A stretch of DNA of 9,283 nt from Desulfobacterales bacterium (GTDB lineage Bacteria > Desulfobacterota > Dissulfuribacteria > Dissulfuribacterales > JAMONC01). The DNA lies in assembly GCA_027066725.1 (NCBI GenBank), contig JAMONC010000230.1, forward strand, positions 1-9,283, given 5' to 3'. The stretch's first letter is position 1. The number at the start of each line of letters is the position of its first letter. The notes under the pieces were generated by a model, which did no database searches, was not told the DNA's origin, and was given only the letters and a program-made list of their open reading frames with translations. The position numbers and the translations under genes were made by a program. This document shows positions 5,949-9,283 of the stretch, in pieces.

Positions 5949-7664
5949 TTATCTCATAAACCATAAAAGTTTTGTGTATTTCATGAATACAATGATAAGA
6001 GCGAGTGCCAAGAGTCTCTTTAAGAAGATTTCTGGTAGACGCTTCTGAATTCTGGGCCCAACCATACCTCCACAGATTGCGCCACCAGCGATGCATGCGG
6101 CCATTAGCCAATCAGGAGAGTAACCAAGCAATATGTATTTTGCGATGCCACCTACAGAGGTTGCAAAGGTCCCTGTTAAGGCAATCGGAACGGCCAGATA
6201 CATTGGGTATCCCATTAAAGATGTCATAAATGGCATGAACATAAAGCCGCCACCTACACCAAAAGATGCGGCTATCATTCCCATTAAAACACCACCAATG
6301 AACATTGCTAAAGGACGAGCAATAAAGGTCTCACCCCAGAATCTCATGTCGAACTTAATGAGGTTAAACTTATCAAATTCAACTTTTCCAAGCTCTGCTG
6401 CTTTTCCTGTTTTTTTGGCTTCTTCAATGGCTTTGTTAAATTTTTGAACAATAGCTTTAAGTGCTTTTTTCTTTTCAATAGTACTTGGTAAGCTTTCATG
6501 GAATAATTTTATACCTATTAAAAGACATAAAATTCCTAAATAGAATTTATAAGCCTTCATAGGTAAGTATTTAGCTGAGAGTGTAGGCCCTAAGAAAAAT
6601 GCGCCCAAGAATATTCCAAGAGCAAAGAATAAGGCTAAAGGCCAAGCAAATCTTTTATCTTTAAAGTAGTTAATTAATCCAGAAATTGGAGAACAAAGGG
6701 TTAAGAATAAATTTGTGGGTTTTACTGTATTTGCTGCATTGATACCGATTGGTCCACGAGTACCAATAACTGTAATCTGAAAAGCTGCGGTGAAGAGCCC
6801 ACCTGCTGCGCCCATAATAACAAAAAGAACCCCAATTAAAAACGCGCCTAAGAAGACTACAAGAGGACTTATATAAGTATTTGCAGTTTTAAAGAAAAAA
6901 CCAGCCTTTAAAACTTTATATGTGCCAACCTTTTGGCCATTTACATATACAGCCATGGTTGTATTAGGTGCTATATTTTTATACGGTGTTAAAGTAACCT
7001 TAAACTCTCCAGTCTTTTTATCTAAGGTGATATGAACGCCTTTATTCCATGCTTCAGGCTGCTTGTTGTAATCTGTTAAAATCATTCTAGCGTTACCACC
7101 ACCAATTGGTTTTTCTTTGGTGATGGTATTAATTCCAAACTTATTTTCATGGGTATATCTTAAAAATGCCCATTGTCTTTGAGTGGTGATAGGACCAAGT
7201 ACGCCTTTTAGGTCATCAGGTATCTGGTTCCACTTTTTTATTTTATTGACTCTGACTGCAAACTTAAATGGTGGAAAAGCAAATGGTCCTTTGGTTTGCC
7301 CTTTATAAACTTGTTCAGGAGTAGCAAATTTATCTGGTTGGGTTGTAACTAAATAGTAAATAGGTGGAATTGCAGTATCTCCAAAGAGTTTTGTAAGTTT
7401 TGCTCTTTCTTCAGAACCAGGTGCATCTGAAGGTCTAAAAAGCTTGTTAGTACAAACAACTACATAAAGATCTTGTCCTGGTTGAATTTTTCCTGTGATA
7501 GTAATAGGATTTCCTGATTTGTAAGCAGGTTTTTCTATTTTAGCTACTACTTGTGATGATGAAGCGTTTGCACCTATGCTAAGACATAGGACAAAAGCTA
7601 AGAGCGCAGTGAATGCCAGGAAAAGATTCCCTGGCATTCTAGTTTGGTACCTAAGTTTTCCCAT
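5949..7664 (-). CDS. Secreted-domain/TauE-SafE fusion transporter (571 aa)
   Basis: A large TauE/SafE-family protein. Residues 1-34 form a signal peptide (basic start, hydrophobic core about 13-31, cleavage suggested after ANA at 34). Residues about 35-255 are a beta-rich exported domain with an Ig-like opening (YKSGNPITITGKIQPG, 48-63), one cysteine (C71) and a QWAFLRYTHENKFGINTI segment. The transporter follows, with half-motifs MGAAGGLFTAAF (284-295) and ASFGVGGGFMFMPF (466-479), separated by a long charged cytoplasmic loop (about 393-440). The open frame extends to 7874, but ATG 7664 is the start: GGGAGG lies 8 nt upstream and the signal peptide follows at once. It heads the operon with the DUF106-like and oxidoreductase genes. 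By family it should move sulfite or another sulfur oxyanion; the exported domain may bind it. Confidence 0.82.
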   Translation of the reverse strand: MGKLRYQTRMPGNLFLAFTALLAFVLCLSIGANASSSQVVAKIEKPAYKSGNPITITGKIQPGQDLYVVVCTNKLFRPSDAPGSEERAKLTKLFGDTAIPPIYYLVTTQPDKFATPEQVYKGQTKGPFAFPPFKFAVRVNKIKKWNQIPDDLKGVLGPITTQRQWAFLRYTHENKFGINTITKEKPIGGGNARMILTDYNKQPEAWNKGVHITLDKKTGEFKVTLTPYKNIAPNTTMAVYVNGQKVGTYKVLKAGFFFKTANTYISPLVVFLGAFLIGVLFVIMGAAGGLFTAAFQITVIGTRGPIGINAANTVKPTNLFLTLCSPISGLINYFKDKRFAWPLALFFALGIFLGAFFLGPTLSAKYLPMKAYKFYLGILCLLIGIKLFHESLPSTIEKKKALKAIVQKFNKAIEEAKKTGKAAELGKVEFDKFNLIKFDMRFWGETFIARPLAMFIGGVLMGMIAASFGVGGGFMFMPFMTSLMGYPMYLAVPIALTGTFATSVGGIAKYILLGYSPDWLMAACIAGGAICGGMVGPRIQKRLPEIFLKRLLALALIIVFMKYTKLLWFMR

Positions 7665-7711
7665 AAATCTATCCTCCCGCATTTTTAAGTTAAAAGTTAA
7701 ATTGTTAATTA

Positions 7712-7804
7712 GGCCCTTATTTATGGCGAGTCCAAAGGGAAGGGCCAACCCTGTTGTTTTTATGAATACGCAAGGAGGATGCCAATGGTTAAGAGGACTC
7801 TTAA
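7712..7804. promoter_or_regulatory. Structured intergenic element, possible cis-regulatory RNA
   Basis: Several inverted repeats overlap here. GGCCCTT (7712-7718) matches AAGGGCC (7740-7746). GAGTCC (7728-7733) matches GGACTC (7795-7800). AGGG (7741-7744) pairs with CCCT (7749-7752). TTAAGAG (7789-7795) matches CTCTTAA (7798-7804). The first two pairings cross each other, so they would form a pseudoknot or be mutually exclusive. The base composition is less AT-rich than the flanks, as expected for folded RNA. On the plus strand a terminator follows; on the minus strand the element lies in the leader of the TauE-fusion gene. I could not match it to a known riboswitch class, and the sense strand is undecided. 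Confidence 0.4.
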
Positions 7805-7811
7805 TTACTAA
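7785..7811 (+). CDS. Possible 8-codon leader peptide
   Basis: The frame ATG to TAA encodes MVKRTLNY. It has a strong SD, AAGGAGG at 7772-7778, spaced 6 nt from the ATG, and ends 11 nt before a terminator-like stem, the geometry of an attenuator leader. Another ATG at 7779 is in frame but abuts the SD. With only eight codons the peptide may be fortuitous, and the codons show no run of one amino acid that would suggest an amino-acid attenuator. Confidence 0.25.
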   Translation: MVKRTLNY

Positions 7812-7822
7812 AAACTCTAAAT

Positions 7823-7848
7823 AAAAGCCTAAAAATGGGGCTTTTTTG
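7823..7848 (+). terminator. Intrinsic terminator-like hairpin upstream of the 61-aa gene
   Basis: AAAAGCCT (7823-7830) pairs with GGGCTTTT (7838-7845) in an 8-bp stem, counting one T-G pair, around a 7-nt loop; TTTTTTG overlaps the 3' end. It follows the structured element and the 8-codon frame on the plus strand, so it could end a short leader or small RNA. On the minus strand the tail is only TTTTATTT, so termination there would be weaker. Confidence 0.5.
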
Positions 7849-7868
7849 TTAGATAAGAGGATCCTTGG

Positions 7869-7896
7869 GTGCAACGTACTTGTTGCAGTGCAACAA
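7869..7896. promoter_or_regulatory. Palindromic operator candidate (TTGTTGCA-G-TGCAACAA)
   Basis: TTGTTGCA (7880-7887) and TGCAACAA (7889-7896) form a perfect 8+1+8 palindrome. A further TGCAAC at 7870-7875 gives a second inverted pairing with GTTGCA (7882-7887). Such symmetry without a T tail points to a binding site for a dimeric regulator. It sits between the two divergent operons and overlaps a possible -35 box, TTGTTG 7880-7885. The regulator is unknown; the TTG/CAA ends loosely recall CRP/FNR- or Rex-type sites but match neither consensus. Confidence 0.5.
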
Positions 7897-7916
7897 AGTA
7901 GTTATATCGGTATAAA
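7880..7916 (+). promoter_or_regulatory. Candidate plus-strand promoter of the 61-aa/TauE operon
   Basis: TTGTTG (7880-7885) is 17 nt from TATATC (7903-7908). A better -10-like box, TATAAA (7911-7916), lacks a well-spaced -35 but lies at a distance from the palindrome that would suit activator-dependent transcription. Either places transcription downstream of the hairpin at 7823-7848, in which case that hairpin would not attenuate this operon. Confidence 0.35.
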
Positions 7917-8002
7917 TTTTCTTGATCTTAAAAATTAAACGATTAACTTTGATGAAAAACTATGGTAGTGTTTTTAAAATACCAAAAGGAGGAATAGACT
8001 AT

Positions 8003-8188
8003 ATGTCTACAGAAGAGCTACTTCCTGAAGGTGAAAAAATAAGAAAAGCTGTAAAATGGATTTCTGAAGAGACTCAACTTCATCCAGAAAAAAGTAGAAA
8101 AGAGATTGTTCTTGAGGCAGAAAGGATATTTGATTTATCTCCTAAGGACTGTGAATTTCTTCAGAGAAAGTTCTTAACAGAAGAATGA
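8003..8188 (+). CDS. Small conserved-looking protein of unknown function (61 aa)
   Basis: A 61-aa soluble, charged protein beginning MSTEELLPEGEKIRKAVKW and predicted to be almost entirely helical. After the helix ending near residue 20 (WISEE) comes a second around EIVLEAERIFDL (34-45), then a third with DCEFLQRKFL (49-58). There is one cysteine and no membrane segment. The start ATG 8003 is chosen over upstream in-frame codons because AAAGGAGG lies about 10 nt before it. It is the first gene of a two-gene unit, 23 nt ahead of a TauE/SafE gene, so a role as a cytoplasmic partner or regulator of that transporter is plausible. I do not recognise a named family. Confidence 0.7.
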   Translation: MSTEELLPEGEKIRKAVKWISEETQLHPEKSRKEIVLEAERIFDLSPKDCEFLQRKFLTEE

Positions 8189-8191
8189 TTT

Positions 8192-8208
8192 AATCTTGTT
8201 AAAAGATT
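8192..8208 (+). other. Short hairpin just before the GTG start of the third TauE gene
   Basis: AATCTT (8192-8197) pairs with AAGATT (8203-8208) around GTTAA. It ends 3 nt before the GTG at 8212, where an SD would normally lie, and no SD is visible. The gene may depend on ribosomes arriving from the 61-aa frame, with the weak hairpin adjusting re-initiation. The stem is AT-rich, so a structural role is uncertain. Confidence 0.3.
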
Positions 8209-8211
8209 CTT

Positions 8212-9120
8212 GTGAAACGTTTATTATCTTTATTTAAAGTTACATTTCCTATTTCAAAAGTTACTACCTATATATTTATACCACCATTAGTTACTTTTGT
8301 TCTTGCTTTTTTTGGGGCAATGGCAGGAGTAACAGGGGCTTTTCTGCTCTTGCCATTTCAGATGAGTGTCCTTGGATATACAGCTACAGGTGTAAGTGCT
8401 ACCAATTTTTTATATAATATAGTCGCTATTCCAGGTACAGTATATCGTTATACAAAAGAAAAAAGGATGAATTGGCCATTAGCTATTTCTATTATAATTG
8501 GTTGCTTACCCGGAATTATTATTGGCTATTGGCTTAGGATTACAATATTTTCAACTCCTAAGAATTTTAAGCCTTTTGTAGGGCTGGTTTTATTATATTT
8601 AGCTTGGCGCATATATAAGTCACTAAAAAATAATAAGTTCAATAAATCATTGTTACCCTCACAAGAAGCTGTTATAAGAACAATCTCTTTTACACTCAAA
8701 AAAGCTCAATATAGTTTTGACAATAAAATATATTCTTTTAATCCTTGGATTATAACTATTATTTCATTTATTGTAGGAATAGTGGGGGGAGCTTATGGTA
8801 TTGGGGGAGGAGCTATAATGGCTCCATTTTTTATAACTGTATTGGAATTACCTGTCCACAGTATAGCTGGTGCTAGTTTATTTGGTACATTAGTAAGTTC
8901 TGTTGTTGGAGTAATAATATACCAACTTGGTATTGGCTCTTGTGGTATACAAACCCGCCCTGACTATTTACTAGGGGTACTTTTTGGGGTGGGCGGGCTT
9001 GTTGGTGGCTATTTGGGAGCAAAGATGCAAAGGAATATCCCTGATAGGCCTATAAAATTAGGACTTTTATTAGTTCTTATATATGTTTCTAGTAAGTATT
9101 TGTATCCAGTGATATTTTAA
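8212..9120 (+). CDS. TauE/SafE-family permease (302 aa)
   Basis: An inner-membrane permease with the two TauE/SafE half-motifs: FGAMAGVTGAFLLLP at residues 34-48 and GGAYGIGGGAIMAP at 192-205. It has about eight membrane segments and a basic cytoplasmic loop (about 137-175), and a length slightly above the 250-270 aa of compact members. It should transport a small anion such as sulfite or a sulfonate; specificity cannot be inferred. The start is GTG 8212, the only reasonable start before the first membrane segment, although no SD is visible. It follows the 61-aa gene by 23 nt, probably as an operon. Divergence from the TauE-fusion operon across one control region suggests a shared stimulus. 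It differs clearly from the 268-aa TauE protein (726-1532), so it is not a recent duplicate. Confidence 0.85.
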   Translation: MKRLLSLFKVTFPISKVTTYIFIPPLVTFVLAFFGAMAGVTGAFLLLPFQMSVLGYTATGVSATNFLYNIVAIPGTVYRYTKEKRMNWPLAISIIIGCLPGIIIGYWLRITIFSTPKNFKPFVGLVLLYLAWRIYKSLKNNKFNKSLLPSQEAVIRTISFTLKKAQYSFDNKIYSFNPWIITIISFIVGIVGGAYGIGGGAIMAPFFITVLELPVHSIAGASLFGTLVSSVVGVIIYQLGIGSCGIQTRPDYLLGVLFGVGGLVGGYLGAKMQRNIPDRPIKLGLLLVLIYVSSKYLYPVIF

Positions 9121-9136
9121 AATTTTAGTAACGTTT

Positions 9137-9283
9137 CTATAATCCTGTTTTCTTAAGTTCTTCTATAATCCTTTTTTGTTCAGGAGAAAGTTTTTTAGGC
9201 ACTTTTATTAATATCTTTACTAGTTGATCTCCCCTAACATTTTTTAGGTGTGGATCATAAAGTCCTTTTCCCCTAATTCTTAA
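9137..9283 (-). CDS. DnaJ-family (Hsp40) co-chaperone, C-terminal fragment
   Basis: The last 48 codons of a protein that enters the window at its right edge and ends with TAG at 9139-9137. The sequence LRIRGKGL, then VRGDQLVKILIKVPKKLSPEQ and a final helix (RIIEELKKTGL) match the end of the DnaJ/CbpA C-terminal substrate-binding domain, whose pattern is GKG-P-x-GD-L-V-v-P-LS-Q-LLEEL. The protein would help load unfolded clients onto DnaK in the cytoplasm. J domain and zinc-finger status cannot be judged, so DnaJ and CbpA cannot be separated. It is convergent with the TauE gene, 16 nt apart, with no clear terminator between them. A 12-bp direct repeat (TTCTATAATCCT at 9135 and 9161) spans its last codons. 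Confidence 0.75.
   Translation of the reverse strand, partial: LRIRGKGLYDPHLKNVRGDQLVKILIKVPKKLSPEQKRIIEELKKTGL

Larger units (their letters stand above)
7665..8002. other. Divergent intergenic control region
   Basis: These 338 nt separate the TauE-fusion operon (minus) from the 61-aa/TauE operon (plus). From left to right they hold: the SD of the TauE-fusion gene (7673-7678); a comparatively GC-rich structured segment with competing inverted repeats (7712-7804); a terminator-like hairpin (7823-7848); a TGCAAC/GTTGCA repeat cluster with a perfect palindrome (7869-7896); candidate plus-strand -10 boxes; and the SD of the 61-aa gene (AGGAGG, 7987-7992). No minus-strand promoter stood out. The long open frames crossing this region on both strands lack credible starts. 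Confidence 0.6.

Noticed and set aside
6005..6447. Plus-strand frames of 74 and 104 codons
   Set aside because: Both are antisense to the C-terminal transporter part of the TauE fusion and show arginine/proline-rich shadow composition without a start signal.
7576..7824. An 82-codon plus-strand frame
   Set aside because: It starts inside the TauE-fusion gene on the opposite strand and has no SD. Its 3' third (from ATG 7723) is also without an SD and is better explained by the structured element.
7665..7874. A 70-codon N-terminal extension of the TauE-fusion gene starting at 7874
   Set aside because: ATG 7664 has a strong SD (GGGAGG, 8 nt) and is followed directly by a classic signal peptide; the extension covers the structured intergenic element.
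7880..7896. The palindrome as an intrinsic terminator
   Set aside because: A one-base spacer cannot form a proper RNA loop without opening several pairs, and no T run follows on either strand; a protein-binding site fits better.

Overview
The window is AT-rich bacterial chromosome with well-formed Shine-Dalgarno (SD) sites and -35/-10 promoters. The gene content suggests an anaerobic sulfur-metabolising bacterium: three TauE/SafE-type anion transporters of different architecture, and a molybdopterin/[4Fe-4S] oxidoreductase of the thiosulfate/polysulfide-reductase (Phs/Psr-like) group. The TauE protein with a large N-terminal exported domain recalls proteins of sulfate-reducing or sulfur-disproportionating Desulfobacterota and Thermodesulfobacteria. 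That placement is inference only; no rRNA or other taxonomic marker is present.

Layout from left to right. 1-251 (-): N-terminal part of a probable class I SAM methyltransferase. 387-463 (+): tRNA-Pro(TGG). 571-1532 (+): a promoter, a 31-codon small ORF, then a compact 268-aa TauE/SafE permease. 1722-2635 (+): a promoter and a spermidine synthase-type aminopropyltransferase. 2638-2681: a terminator that fits the minus strand. 2725-7664 (-): a four-gene operon, read from right to left: a secreted-domain/TauE fusion (571 aa), an EMC3/TMCO1 (DUF106)-like membrane protein (216 aa), a molybdopterin oxidoreductase (704 aa) and a four-cluster ferredoxin-type subunit (150 aa, TTG start). The junctions are a 1-nt gap, an 8-nt gap and a 4-nt overlap. 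7665-8002: a 338-nt divergent control region with a perfect palindrome, a terminator-like hairpin and a structured element with competing pairings. 8003-9120 (+): a 61-aa small protein followed by a third TauE/SafE protein (302 aa). 9137-9283 (-): the C-terminal end of a DnaJ-family co-chaperone.

The most interesting part is 2725-9120, two divergent transcription units that share one regulatory region. The oxidoreductase pair shows no Tat signal and has no NrfD/PsrC membrane anchor nearby, so it is predicted to be cytoplasmic. It is co-encoded with a TauE-type transporter carrying an exported sensor- or binding-like domain and with a YidC/EMC3-like membrane protein. A reasonable hypothesis is a sulfur-oxyanion handling system in which an inner-membrane transporter and a cytoplasmic molybdo- or tungsto-enzyme process sulfite, thiosulfate or polysulfide, with a possible dedicated membrane-insertion factor. 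Substrate and direction cannot be read from the sequence.
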